From CAWCKS01 sp963763485 (GTDB taxonomy: Bacteria; Pseudomonadota; Alphaproteobacteria; Rhizobiales; Xanthobacteraceae): a stretch of DNA of 64,000 nucleotides. The translations under genes were made by a program, and so were the position numbers. Shown here piece after piece: positions 1-8,451 of the stretch (positions are counted from its first letter, which is position 1; the number at the start of each line of letters is the position of its first letter). Location of the stretch: contig CAVXOW010000006.1 of assembly GCA_963763485.1 (NCBI GenBank), forward strand, positions 186,001-250,000. The letters run 5' to 3'. A model generated the notes under the pieces. The model was not told where the DNA came from and did no database searches. It saw only the letters and a list, made by a program, of their open reading frames with translations.

Positions 1-1843
1 TATCGGTTTGCAAAAGGCGCGTTTGCGCTTCCTCATCCAGGTCGACAAGGTCGCGACCTTCGACGACGCGCGGCTCGGCCCCGCCCAGTCCCACGGCGCG
101 TGCAATGCTACGAGCTGTGATTGCATGGTCGCCTGTGATCATGACAACTCGAATGCCAGACTGATTGCAGGCACGGATTGCATCCCGCACGTCGCCTCGA
201 GGCGGATCTTCGAGGCCGATGAGACCCAAGAACGTCAAAGACTCGAATGGCTGCCCCTCCGGCATGGAGTTCGTGCGTGACGCAAATGCGAGCACTCGCA
301 ACCCGTCCTCGCCTAGCCTGCCGACCCGTTCGAGCCACTCTGCTCGCGTCGCTTCATCCAAGACAGCATCGTCGTCTTCGTCCGCAATGCGATCCGCCTT
401 TGCGAGCACTGCCTCTGGCGCTCCCTTGATCGCAAATAGATAGGCGCCATCGCGGTGATGAACAGTTGCCATCATCTTTGTGGTGGTGTCGAAGGCGTGC
501 TCAATGACCTCCGGGCTAGTGTTCAAGAGTTCACCTCGCTCCAGCCCCAAAAGCCGTCCGGCACGCAAAAGAGCTCGCTCCATGGGATCACCAGTGTCCT
601 CATCGGACACGCGACCGAGCGACGCATTATTGGAAAACACCGCAATCTCGAGAAGTTTCACGAGCTGTCGACGTTGGATTGGATGGACTTGGTTCGCTTC
701 TTGTAAGCCTTCAAATCCGGTCTTTCCGACCGTGAGTTCGCCTGCCGGAAGCCACACCTTTCGGACCGTCATGCGGTTTTCCGTGAGCGTTCCAGTCTTG
801 TCGGTGAGGATCACCGTCGTTGCACCAAGCGTTTCAACGGCAGAGAGACGTTCGATCAGTGCATTCTGTCGCGCCATGCGCCACATACCGCGCGCAAGGG
901 CAAGGGTTGCCACAATCGGCAGCCCTTCGGGGATCGCCGCGATCGCAAGTGCGATTGCGGCTTCCACCATGAGGAATAGTTCCTTGCCCTGAGCCAGTCC
1001 AATTCCACCAATCACCGCGGTCAGGATGAGCGTCACCCATACAAGCTGACCTGAAAGCCGTACCAGCTTCTTCTCAAGCGGCGAGGTCTCAGGTGCCGCC
1101 TCTTCAACGAGCCGTGAGATTTGGCCGAGTTCGGTACTCATGCCTGTGGCAACGACAACACCGATCCCACTGCCACGCGTGATGTTTGTACCCTTGAAGA
1201 GCATTGATGAGCGGTCGGTGACTCGCGCACTGACGTCAACAGGGGCGACGGTCTTGCCAACGCCCACCAACTCGCCGGTAAGCGTCAACTCATCGATTTC
1301 GAGGTTCGATGCCTCCACGAGCCGGAGGTCTGCCGTGATGACATCCCCCGCATCGAGCAGGACGATGTCTCCCGGCACCAAACGCTCGGCCACAATGAGG
1401 AGCGTGCGCCCGTCCCTGCACACGCGAGCCGAACGGGTCCCAAGCACTCTCAGTGCTTCAATGGAGCGAACCGCCTTAATTTCGGTCACGAATCCGATAA
1501 GAGTATTGAGTGCCAGTACACCAACAATTGCGCCGCCTTCCTCCCATTCTCTAAAATAGAGCGCCAGCCCTGCGGCAATGGCGAGCAAAGCGACAACGAG
1601 GCTTTGAAACTGATGAAAGAGGACGGCAAGCACACTAACTTTTTGCCGCCCGCCAATCGTATTCGATCCATAAAGCTGTAGTCGGCGGCTCGCCTCATCT
1701 TCGGAAAGACCCGTAAGGACGGAGACTTCAAGTGCGGCGAGCACGTGCGCAGAAGTCTGCCCATGGGGCAACTCAAGCAGATGCTTGATTTGAGACGATG
1801 GCACGCCACGTCCGCCACCAGGCATGAAATTGCCAACCTTCAT
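1..1843 (-). CDS. Cation-transporting P-type ATPase (type II), 3' end beyond the window
   Basis: Membrane pump that uses ATP to move a cation, most like the Ca/Mn-type (P2A) branch. The frame is open from an ATG at 1843 to base 1, about 614 codons, and has no stop in the window, so the C-terminal membrane helices are missing. In order I read an N-terminal cation-ATPase domain, the actuator motif TGE (in LTLTGELVGV; the usual following Ser is Leu), the PEGL helix-4 motif (AAIPEGLPIV), the phosphorylation site DKTGT, and the hinge motif MITGDH near the window edge. The PEGL motif rather than CPx argues against a copper/zinc P1B pump. An ATG at 1825 is an alternative start. It lies 38 bases downstream of the VIT-like gene on the same strand and could be cotranscribed. 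The transported ion cannot be told from what is visible. Confidence 0.9.
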   Translation of the reverse strand, partial: MKVGNFMPGGGRGVPSSQIKHLLELPHGQTSAHVLAALEVSVLTGLSEDEASRRLQLYGSNTIGGRQKVSVLAVLFHQFQSLVVALLAIAAGLALYFREWEEGGAIVGVLALNTLIGFVTEIKAVRSIEALRVLGTRSARVCRDGRTLLIVAERLVPGDIVLLDAGDVITADLRLVEASNLEIDELTLTGELVGVGKTVAPVDVSARVTDRSSMLFKGTNITRGSGIGVVVATGMSTELGQISRLVEEAAPETSPLEKKLVRLSGQLVWVTLILTAVIGGIGLAQGKELFLMVEAAIALAIAAIPEGLPIVATLALARGMWRMARQNALIERLSAVETLGATTVILTDKTGTLTENRMTVRKVWLPAGELTVGKTGFEGLQEANQVHPIQRRQLVKLLEIAVFSNNASLGRVSDEDTGDPMERALLRAGRLLGLERGELLNTSPEVIEHAFDTTTKMMATVHHRDGAYLFAIKGAPEAVLAKADRIADEDDDAVLDEATRAEWLERVGRLGEDGLRVLAFASRTNSMPEGQPFESLTFLGLIGLEDPPRGDVRDAIRACNQSGIRVVMITGDHAITARSIARAVGLGGAEPRVVEGRDLVDLDEEAQTRLLQTD

Positions 1844-1881
1844 CTTACGAGAAACTCAAATCCCACTGTGAAGCCTTGACA

Positions 1882-2583
1882 TCAGACTGTAGTGCCAAAA
1901 ATCCTGCCAATGCCTGCGGTAAGCGCCATAGCCAAGGCACCCCAGAACGTGACACGCAGCGTTGCCCTAAAGACATTCGCACCGCCCGCGCTCGCGCCGA
2001 GCGCTCCAAGGAACGCAAGGAACGCCAGCGACGCGATCGAAACGACTGGAATTAGCTCGGATGCCGGAGCAACGACGACGCACAGTAACGGGAGGACAGC
2101 GCCGACGGAAAACGTCGCCGCCGATGTCAGTGCGGCCTGCACGGGACGTGCGGTATTGATATCCGAAATGCCAAGTTCATCGTGCGCATGCGCCGCCAGT
2201 GCATCTTTTGCCATCAACTGACGAGCGACCTGTTGGGCAAGCTCCGGAGCAACTCCGCGTCTCACATAAATTTCCGCAAGCTCGGCATGCTCGAATTCAA
2301 TATTCTCGCCGAGTTCCTTCCGTTCGCGCGCGAGATCCGCCTGTTCGGTGTCCGACTGCGAACTGACCGAGACATACTCGCCTGCAGCCATCGACATGGC
2401 ACCTGCGACAAGTCCTGCGACGCCAGTAATCAGAACATCGTTCTTGACAACCGCCGCAGCAGCCACGCCAACGATCAGGCTTGCAGTAGATACGATCCCG
2501 TCATTCGCCCCAAGGACGGCAGCTCTCAGCCAACCGACGCGCTCGACAAGGTGGCTTTCGGGATGCACGTGCAGCCGGCTCAT
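1882..2583 (-). CDS. VIT1/CCC1-family Fe2+/Mn2+ transporter
   Basis: Small membrane carrier of the VIT1/CCC1 family, which moves Fe(II) or Mn(II). The 233-residue protein has the family hallmark near its start (GWLRAAVLGANDGIVSTASL) and the helix-2 segment AGAMSMAAGEYVSVSSQ. A charged middle region rich in Glu (RERKELGENIEFEHAELAEI) resembles the metal-binding cytosolic domain of the plant homologue, and three hydrophobic C-terminal segments follow. I start it at 2583 because the sequence GGGAAAG lies just upstream; the open frame reaches 2682, but that extension looks nothing like the family. The divergent cytochrome b561 gene and a FixK/FNR-like box at 2700-2713 suggest control by oxygen. 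Confidence 0.88.
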   Translation of the reverse strand: MSRLHVHPESHLVERVGWLRAAVLGANDGIVSTASLIVGVAAAAVVKNDVLITGVAGLVAGAMSMAAGEYVSVSSQSDTEQADLARERKELGENIEFEHAELAEIYVRRGVAPELAQQVARQLMAKDALAAHAHDELGISDINTARPVQAALTSAATFSVGAVLPLLCVVVAPASELIPVVSIASLAFLAFLGALGASAGGANVFRATLRVTFWGALAMALTAGIGRIFGTTV

Positions 2584-2699
2584 GTTCTTTCCCGATTTTC
2601 GGAATCCTAGCGGAGCTTTGTCGTCGCAACGCCCAATGACCTCGATGATGCCAAACGAGGCCGCGAAAGAATAAAGTGTCACTTGGTGCGGAGCCTCCT

Positions 2700-2713
2700 T
2701 TGACCAAGATCAA
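2700..2713. promoter_or_regulatory. FixK/FNR-type box
   Basis: TTGACCAAGATCAA is a perfect match to TTGAY-N4-RTCAA and to the FixK2 consensus TTGM-N6-KCAA. It sits between divergent VIT and b561 genes. Class II activation (centre at -41.5) would put a start near 2748 on the plus strand and near 2665 on the minus strand. The plus-strand start would fall after ATG 2741 and before ATG 2762. Confidence 0.65.
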
Positions 2714-2740
2714 CGAGCAACTGGGAAACCCGGGAGATAG

Positions 2741-3334
2741 ATGGTTTTTGCGAGGTTCGATATGCAGTTCAGGAATTCCGCGCAGCGATACGGAATGGTT
2801 TCGCAGTCCCTGCACTGGCTAACGGTGATCTTGGTGGCCGTCGCTTGGACGCTTGGCACGTTTGGCGACGAAATACCGAAGGGCGCCGCGCGCGCAACGG
2901 GCTTGTTTATTCACATCTCCGTAGGACTGGCGATTCTTGTGTTCCTGACCATTCGGCTGGTCTGGCGGTTTTCCAATTCCGTGCCCCTTCCAGAAACCAA
3001 CGAGTTCAGCAGATGGTTGGGTGCGTTCACAGACCCCGCGGCTCGACTAACACACTATGCCTTATACGGGCTACTGGTGGCCGTTCCGATCACCGGCGTC
3101 ATTTACCAGTTCGCGCACGGTGACGCTCTGCCGCTGTTCGGGCTTGGCGAAATTCCTTCGCCGTGGGCGGCTGACCGGGCATTCGCGCATAACGTGAAGG
3201 AAGTTCACGAAATTGCTGCCAATGCGCTAGTGATCCTCGCATTGTTTCATGCTGCCGCATCACTTATTCATCACATGGTATTTCGCGACAATACACTCGT
3301 TCGCATGCTCCCTCGCCGAGGCCCGATCGAGTAG
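2741..3334 (+). CDS. Cytochrome b561-type membrane cytochrome
   Basis: Di-haem b-type cytochrome of the bacterial b561 family, thought to pass electrons between quinol and periplasmic partners. About 190-197 residues with four hydrophobic helices. Candidate haem ligands are the His in QSLHWLTV (helix 1), FIHISVGLAI (helix 2), and EVHEIAANAL and ALFHAAASLIHH (helix 4). Two starts are possible. ATG 2741 follows GGGAG. ATG 2762 follows GAGG, begins MQFRNSAQRYG like many relatives, and is the one compatible with a transcript started by the FixK-like box at 2700. I prefer 2762 slightly but give the longer frame. Confidence 0.88.
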   Translation: MVFARFDMQFRNSAQRYGMVSQSLHWLTVILVAVAWTLGTFGDEIPKGAARATGLFIHISVGLAILVFLTIRLVWRFSNSVPLPETNEFSRWLGAFTDPAARLTHYALYGLLVAVPITGVIYQFAHGDALPLFGLGEIPSPWAADRAFAHNVKEVHEIAANALVILALFHAAASLIHHMVFRDNTLVRMLPRRGPIE

Positions 3335-3529
3335 TACGCAGAACACCCGTGCCGCGATCGTCAGTGCGACAGCAAGACCGGCAGCGGCGGCCTCACCAGC
3401 ATGCTCCCCGCCATCCAAGATGTGCGCGTCGCGCTGACTAAAGCCTAACGCTCACGATGCAACCGTTTGCTGAGCGATCATTATTCTAAACTTCGTGTGG
3501 GACGTTTGTGAAACAAACGCCGCAGCGCA

Positions 3530-3543
3530 TTGACCCACATCAA
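3530..3543. promoter_or_regulatory. Orphan FixK/FNR-type box
   Basis: TTGACCCACATCAA again matches TTGAY-N4-RTCAA exactly. No convincing gene follows within several hundred bases on either strand: b561 ends at 3334 and the next gene is the integrase at 4429. It may be a promoter left behind when the element inserted, or it may serve an unrecognised small transcript. Confidence 0.5.
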
Positions 3544-3699
3544 CTTAACCCGTCCGAAGCTCGACTGCTGCAAGCGGCGACTGCGGTGGAGGCGCGTCTC
3601 CTTAACCGTGCGTGAGAGTGCAACTCCGGCCATGCTCTTGCCGCTTGCGCGGCCGCGCTTTTTTTGTGCCACCGCGTTTTTCACTTGACGCAATATATC

Positions 3700-4230
3700 A
3701 TTTAGTGTAAATACCCAAATCAATCCGGCCGCAGAGGGGCGTATGGCCATCGTCACGTACGTGAGCCGGAGGATGGCGGACGCAGGTTGCGTCGGGCACG
3801 TCAAAAGGAACTGTCCCTGGGGCGGGATCTCACCTGGGTCCCGCGGGCGGGAAAAGCCACCGACGTGTCGACGGACGACGTAATCGGCGGAGGCAAAACC
3901 GTGGCGATCCTGACCCTGGCATCGGGTCAAGTTGCGCGAAGATAAAGTCATGGTACCCCATGACGAGCCGCAAGGCGTTCGCGGGAACGACGGGGCAAGG
4001 ACGCTTCCGGGGACACACGGCATAAGCCGCAACGTCCGTCATGCAGGGAAAGCCGGATGTCCTGCTGATCCTGTGGTGACTGAAGCTCGTACGTACCCAC
4101 TACCTTTCACGTACGAGGCCATCGGATGCGGTTGGCATCCGGAAATCATCAAAATTGTTCGCCGCTGGTTGCTAACGATCGCCAGCGTCCGAAGTGCCGA
4201 GCGTTCAACTAAAGTGAGCCCTGCAGCGCA
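3700..4230 (+). repeat. Interspersed Bradyrhizobium-like intergenic repeat (copy 1)
   Basis: No gene in 3335-4428 is convincing. The stretch from about 3700 to 4230 resembles a common intergenic repeat I remember from Bradyrhizobium genomes: GC-rich, no coding bias, containing GCAGGGAAAGCCGGATG (about 4044-4060). That 17-mer recurs on the other strand near 48,420-48,450. A 9-bp inverted repeat CTCGTACGT / ACGTACGAG lies at about 4087-4117. Boundaries are approximate and family membership is from memory. Confidence 0.5.
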
Positions 4231-4428
4231 GGCACTTCTCGCATTTTTTTGATCGCATTTTGCCGCCAAAAACCTTCAGCGAACGCCGGCGAACACAGCG
4301 CGGATTTGCCCCCAATTTGCCCCCGCGCTTAAGGTGCGGATGTCACCTGCGAGCGCAGATGACATCCACAACCCGGGCGTCGGGCCCAATCTTGGCAGAC
4401 AAACCCGGCGCCCAAAGAGGACTACCAC

Positions 4429-5715
4429 ATGTCTCTTACCCTCGAAATGCTCGGCCCGTATCCGGACTTGGCCGAGCTCGGCGCCGGCGAACACAATGAC
4501 GGCGGCGGCCTCTATCTGGTCGTTCGCGAAAGCGGCGCCGCCAGCTGGAAGTTCAAGTTCACTCTATTTGGCAAGGCCACCAAGATGGGCCTCGGCTCGC
4601 TGAGTGAGCGCTCGGTCGAGGAGGCTCGCGAACTCGCCCACAAGTTCCGGCGGTTGGTGCGTGACGGCAAGGATCCGCGCAATGAGCGCACTGACGCCGG
4701 CGTGCTGGGTCAAGCCAAGTCGACGCCGCTGTTCAAGGCCTTCGCGCACGAGCTGCTCGCTAAGCTGGTCTTCAAGAACGAGAAGAGCCGCGCCTGCTGG
4801 AAGCGGACGATCGACATCCACTTCAAGGCCCTGCACGACAAGCAGATGCACGAGATCACGGTCGACGACGTCGTCGCGGTGCTGCACCCGCTCTACATCA
4901 ACATCCCGAGCATCGGCCGCGAGGCGCGTCAGCGACTCGAGGCCATCCTGGAGTCGGCGATCGTCAAGCACCCGACGGTGATGGCCCGCAACGTCGCGAC
5001 CCGCTCCATCCTCAACGCCACGAAGGAACTCCCGAAGCTGCCGAAGAAGGGCACCGTGCGCGGCGGTCACCCGTCGTTGCACTACGCGCTGATGCCCGAG
5101 TTCTGGGTCGAGCTCCGCAAGATCGACACCATCTCGGCGAAGGCGCTGCAGCTCCTGATCCTCACCGGCGCGCGGACGAACGAGCAGCTGCAGATGGCGT
5201 TCAGCCAGGTCAAGGCCGCCCAGGTCGAGAAGGACGCGAAGCGCTGGGTGATCCCCGGCAAGGTGATGAAGGCCGCCAAGCGTGGCGAGAAAGGCATCGA
5301 CGCCGACATCCCGATGACGCCGACCGCGCTCGCGATCATCGAGGAGATGCGTGCGCTGCTGCCCGAGAAGGAGACGCTCGTGTTCCCGAGCCAGGAGCAG
5401 CCCGGCAAGTACGGCGTCGAGCTCGGCGACCGCACGCTGCTCGCGCTGATCCAGGAGACGATGGGCTACAACGGCAAGGGCGACAAGCCACTCGTCTCGA
5501 CCCATGGCTTCCGTGCCACCTTCCGTAGCTGGGGCCAGGACGAGACCAATCACTCCTCTGAAACGTTGGAGTTCTGCCTGCACCACATCGTCGGCGACGA
5601 GGCCGCGAACGCCTACAAGAACGGCAACATGTGGAAGAAGCGCAAGGCGGCGCTGACCGATTGGGCCAACTACGTTACCAGCCTGGAGGCGGCCGACGTG
5701 AAGCTCGCGGCGTGA
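4429..5715 (+). CDS. Tyrosine recombinase / phage-type integrase
   Basis: Site-specific recombinase of 428 residues, likely responsible for inserting the element to its right. The N-terminal part (GGGLYLVVRESGAASWKFKF) resembles the arm-binding DUF4102-type domain; a core-binding domain follows at about 90-190. The catalytic domain shows the first Arg in LTGARTNEQL, the HxxR box in STHGFRATFRSW, a second His in CLHHIVGDEAANAYKNG, and the nucleophile Tyr in AYKNG. ATG 4429 is preceded by AGAGGA. The gene is intact, unlike most of the element. I found no tRNA beside it, so the attachment site is not identified. Confidence 0.92.
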   Translation: MSLTLEMLGPYPDLAELGAGEHNDGGGLYLVVRESGAASWKFKFTLFGKATKMGLGSLSERSVEEARELAHKFRRLVRDGKDPRNERTDAGVLGQAKSTPLFKAFAHELLAKLVFKNEKSRACWKRTIDIHFKALHDKQMHEITVDDVVAVLHPLYINIPSIGREARQRLEAILESAIVKHPTVMARNVATRSILNATKELPKLPKKGTVRGGHPSLHYALMPEFWVELRKIDTISAKALQLLILTGARTNEQLQMAFSQVKAAQVEKDAKRWVIPGKVMKAAKRGEKGIDADIPMTPTALAIIEEMRALLPEKETLVFPSQEQPGKYGVELGDRTLLALIQETMGYNGKGDKPLVSTHGFRATFRSWGQDETNHSSETLEFCLHHIVGDEAANAYKNGNMWKKRKAALTDWANYVTSLEAADVKLAA

Positions 5716-5767
5716 TTACCGCGGCTGCCTGGGCGACCGGCGTCAAGCCGCGCTTCGAACCGTTCAA

Positions 5768-6126
5768 GGCGACGATGCGATCGCCTTCGTCACCGACCGC
5801 AAGTTGCGCCGGCGTCAGCTCACCGCAGGACAGAAAGGCATGGCTGTTGAAAAATACGCAACGCTGTCAAATGGTCAGCGAGCTGGCGTCGTGACGCCAG
5901 CTAAGCGCGGGCCGACATTGCGGCTCTGATCTGCGCCCGTGAGGCGACGATCTCAAGCGCCCACACTATCCGCGCCCACGGCACCAAGGACGAGATCGCC
6001 GCGGTCAAGAACGGCAGCGCCCGCATCACCACCGTCGCCAGGGAGGTTCGAGCGCGCCGTAGTATGTCGGGACTGATACCCGACGAGGAACCGGCAACTG
6101 AGCGTGAGATCGCTGCGCCTCGTTGA
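5768..6126 (+). pseudogene. ParB-like HTH protein remnant, frameshifted
   Basis: The 585 bases after the integrase hold pieces of one reading frame that has decayed. From 5768 one frame reads DRKLRRRQLTAGQKGMAVEK and stops at 5928. A second frame from about 5911 continues with IAALICAREATISSAHTIRA and DEIAAVKNGSARITTVAREV and ends at 6126. Together these look like the helix-turn-helix part of ParB/KorB-like proteins of phages and integrative elements: a 'Q(R/K)xM' segment, an HTH, then 'AVKxGxxxxxxA'. There is no start codon and the shift is not the +1 type common elsewhere here. I infer a dead gene; the family assignment is tentative. Confidence 0.5.
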
Positions 6127-6298
6127 GCCGTCCGCCCGCTTGCCCAAATCCTGACGCGTTGAACGCTGACGATCACGAGGAGGCTGCAGGCGGCCGCTCA
6201 GGACCGGGTTCGGTGCGGATCACCGGCGATCTAGGCGTCCAGCCTTTTGCGCGCTCTCAAGAGCTGAAGCATCGCAACGTTAGATTGGGGGACCAGTT

Positions 6299-7195
6299 AT
6301 GGCTCGTAAGCGACGCCAAGTGCCCTCGAGGTGCCGAACGCCGCGGACTGGTCTCGACAGGCTGCCACAGTTCGAGCCTGATCACACATTCAGACTGGAA
6401 GAGACCCAGCACGAAAGCGCGTTGCCCTTTCCCAAAAATCGAGCACGTCAGATCCGAGATATTCTTTCAACCGCGATGAAGGATCACGTTCGTGAGGCTC
6501 GTTTTCAGGGCGAGCCAACCAGCCTCAAGCAATTCATAGCCAATGCGACGCGGGCCATTGCAACGTACGAAAGCCGAAGTCTCAGAAGGCGTCTCTATGA
6601 CCGGGGAAGTGCGATCAAGGCTGTCACCGAGGTGCGTCGTGCGATCTGGACCCTTCAACAGGCGCTCAAATGCGTTGTGGAATGGAAGCAGCTGGAGCGG
6701 TATCTGGAGATTCTTTTTGTAGCAACAGTTAAGCAGAACACCCGGCCAGACGAGGTACGTGCCGCGAGCAAACGACCCGAAGTGATGCTGAAACGGCATG
6801 TTCGCGCATTGCTTCGGCAGACAAAACTGGCCGATCAATATCGAGAACAATATCGCTCGACATCCCCCCGAGGGATGTTGAACCAACTGACTATTCTTGA
6901 ACCCCGCCTGACTCTGGCGCTTGAGAAGCTGGAGTTTCAGCCGGGCGATTTCCAGCGCGACGAGATTGTGCGGGAATTCGTTGACGCCATGGTGGCCGCC
7001 TGGATGTCTGCCACAGGCGAAGTCCCAACCATTTCGAAATCGAAAAGACCACTGCCGTTCCAGCAACTACTGGCGACGATCAATCGCGAAATTCTCAGAT
7101 GTGAGATTAGGCACAAAACGGACTTCCGGTCCGCTGCGGTTCTTGCCGCCGATAAGGCGCGCAGACGCATGAAGGGCAAGACCCCCGCTCTGTGA
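6299..7195 (+). CDS. Hypothetical protein
   Basis: 298-residue protein that I do not recognise. It is basic, mostly helical by composition, with repeated Arg/Lys/Gln-rich stretches (SRSLRRRLYDRGSAIK, KARRRMKGKTPAL at the end) and no signal peptide or membrane segment. ATG 6299 follows GGGGGACC at a normal distance. It lies on the same strand as the other element genes, between the ParB-like remnant and the AlpA-like regulator, so I take it as element cargo. No function is assigned. Confidence 0.6.
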   Translation: MARKRRQVPSRCRTPRTGLDRLPQFEPDHTFRLEETQHESALPFPKNRARQIRDILSTAMKDHVREARFQGEPTSLKQFIANATRAIATYESRSLRRRLYDRGSAIKAVTEVRRAIWTLQQALKCVVEWKQLERYLEILFVATVKQNTRPDEVRAASKRPEVMLKRHVRALLRQTKLADQYREQYRSTSPRGMLNQLTILEPRLTLALEKLEFQPGDFQRDEIVREFVDAMVAAWMSATGEVPTISKSKRPLPFQQLLATINREILRCEIRHKTDFRSAAVLAADKARRRMKGKTPAL

Positions 7196-7277
7196 ACCGG
7201 GGATTGGTGCCCCAACTCCCAAATAGCGTTCTCTCTGGGCGACCCGCCATTGTTCGCGTGGTTGTAGGAGAACGCTT

Positions 7278-7511
7278 ATGACCGGTCCGTCGGAAGCACT
7301 TACGATTCCGGAGACCTGCGAAGAAACGCGCCTTGGCCGCACGAAGATCTACGAAGCGATCCGTGAAGGCCTGCTCATCGCGCGCAAATTCGGCCGGAAA
7401 ACTCTGATCCTGCGCAGTGATCTGCGTCAGTTCCTCAATGCATTGCCGAGCGCGACTGATCGGGACGTCCGCACCGGCGGCGTTGTGCGCAGGCATCAAG
7501 GTCGCGGTTAG
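7278..7511 (+). CDS. Excisionase/AlpA-type HTH DNA-binding protein
   Basis: 77-residue protein with a single winged-helix/MerR-like HTH of the excisionase type. The pattern is LTIPETCEETRLGRTKIYEA (recognition helix) followed by GLLIARKFGRKTLILRSDLR (wing). Such proteins act as recombination directionality factors or as repressors/activators in integrative elements, which fits its place downstream of the integrase. ATG 7278 has GGAG about 10 bases upstream. A strong terminator follows the stop at once, so this looks like a short independent transcript. Confidence 0.78.
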   Translation: MTGPSEALTIPETCEETRLGRTKIYEAIREGLLIARKFGRKTLILRSDLRQFLNALPSATDRDVRTGGVVRRHQGRG

Positions 7512-7516
7512 AAACG

Positions 7517-7552
7517 AAACGCCCCCGGAGCCGAGGCCGCCGGGGGCGTTTC
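7517..7552 (+). terminator. Rho-independent-type hairpin after the AlpA-like gene
   Basis: Perfect 12-bp arms AAACGCCCCCGG (7517-7528) and CCGGGGGCGTTT (7540-7551) begin five bases after the stop codon at 7511. The T tract is short (TTTCTGTG). Confidence 0.7.
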
Positions 7553-7591
7553 TGTGTTGGCCTCGTCCACTGGCAATGAACGGAGATAACG

Positions 7592-7732
7592 ATGCGTCAA
7601 ATAGCACTCCCAAATCACGATCACAAGAACGGCAACGGTCGGCGCGAGAGCGATCTCGACGTCGGCCTCACGCGCCCTAACGCCGATCTCAAGCGCCGGC
7701 TCGCAAGCTTCGAACTCAGCACCACGCATTAG
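7592..7732 (+). CDS. Small hypothetical protein (46 aa)
   Basis: A short frame of 46 codons starting at ATG 7592 with GGAG seven bases upstream. It ends at TAG 7730-7732, and that stop overlaps the ribosome-binding site AGGAGGAA of the next gene. The product is hydrophilic (it starts MRQIALPNHDHKNGNGRR) with no recognisable domain. The good Shine-Dalgarno sequence and the stop/SD overlap are the only support for it being translated; function unknown. Confidence 0.5.
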   Translation: MRQIALPNHDHKNGNGRRESDLDVGLTRPNADLKRRLASFELSTTH

Positions 7733-7743
7733 GAGGAACCACG

Positions 7744-8404
7744 ATGACTGAAATCGCAAAGCACCAATCGAACCCACACGCTACCGATGGTTGGGATGAC
7801 ACAGCGGCAGAAGCCGAGGCGCGGATCATCCGCGGCTCGCTGCTCAAGTTCAACGACTGGAAGTGGTCCATCGGCAAGGAGCAGGAGGCGGTCGAGGTCA
7901 AGGAGGGCCGCCGGCTCGTCGCTGTCGCCACCGCCGCCGCCTGGGTGAAATGGCAGGGGGGTAACCCGGTCGAATACCGGCCGCGGAAGCCAGGTGTTCC
8001 CATGCCGCCGCGCGCAGACCTCGGCGACAACGACCTTGGCGAGTGGGAAGTCGGCCCGGATGGCCAGCGGCGTGATCCCTGGCAGAACACGCGGTTCGTC
8101 TATCTGATCGATCCACAGACCGCCGAGGAATTTACCTTTTCCACCTCGAGCATCGGCGGCCACGACTGCGTGATCAATCTTGCCGGTCAGATCAAGCGCA
8201 TGCGCAGCAAGTACCCCCGCTGCGGTGCCGCTGGTCGAGCTTGGCGCCGCACCGATGAAGACGCGGTACGGCCGCAAGTCCAAGCCGTTGTTGAAGGTGG
8301 TTGATTGGTTGAACACAGCACCGAGCGATGGGATTGAGCCGCCGGAGCGGCAGTTGCCGCCGCCCACCGGGACGCAAGATTTGGACGACGACATCCCGTT
8401 TTAA
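7744..8404 (+). pseudogene. Phage/element hypothetical protein, single +1 frameshift
   Basis: The frame opens at ATG 7744 behind a strong AGGAGGAA site and encodes an acidic, soluble protein (for example LLKFNDWKWSIGKEQEAVEV). Reading then shifts at a run of five C at 8214-8218. Dropping one C joins it to PLVELGAAPMKTRYGRKSK and the acidic end TQDLDDDIPF at 8404, giving a 219-residue product. The acidic C-terminal tail resembles those of single-strand-binding proteins, and the gene lies just before a primase/helicase, so a DNA-replication role is possible but unproven. As sequenced it would be truncated at 8304 with an unrelated tail. Confidence 0.6.
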
Positions 8405-8411
8405 TTCTCTC

Positions 8412-8440
8412 ACGGCCGCGTAAATGCGGCCGTTTTCTTT
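8412..8440 (+). terminator. Rho-independent terminator
   Basis: ACGGCCGC (8412-8419), loop GTAAAT, GCGGCCGT (8426-8433), then TTTCTTT. It lies eight bases after the preceding stop and just before the primase start. Confidence 0.75.
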
Positions 8441-8451
8441 CGGGTGCGGTC

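Noticed and set aside
3481..4032. 183-codon minus-strand frame in the repeat region
   Set aside because: Runs through a likely non-coding repeat and a FixK-like box; composition not protein-like.
4564..5586. 340-codon open frame on the minus strand opposite the integrase
   Set aside because: Arg/Leu/Asp-rich shadow of a GC-rich gene; the plus strand encodes a clear tyrosine recombinase with all motifs.
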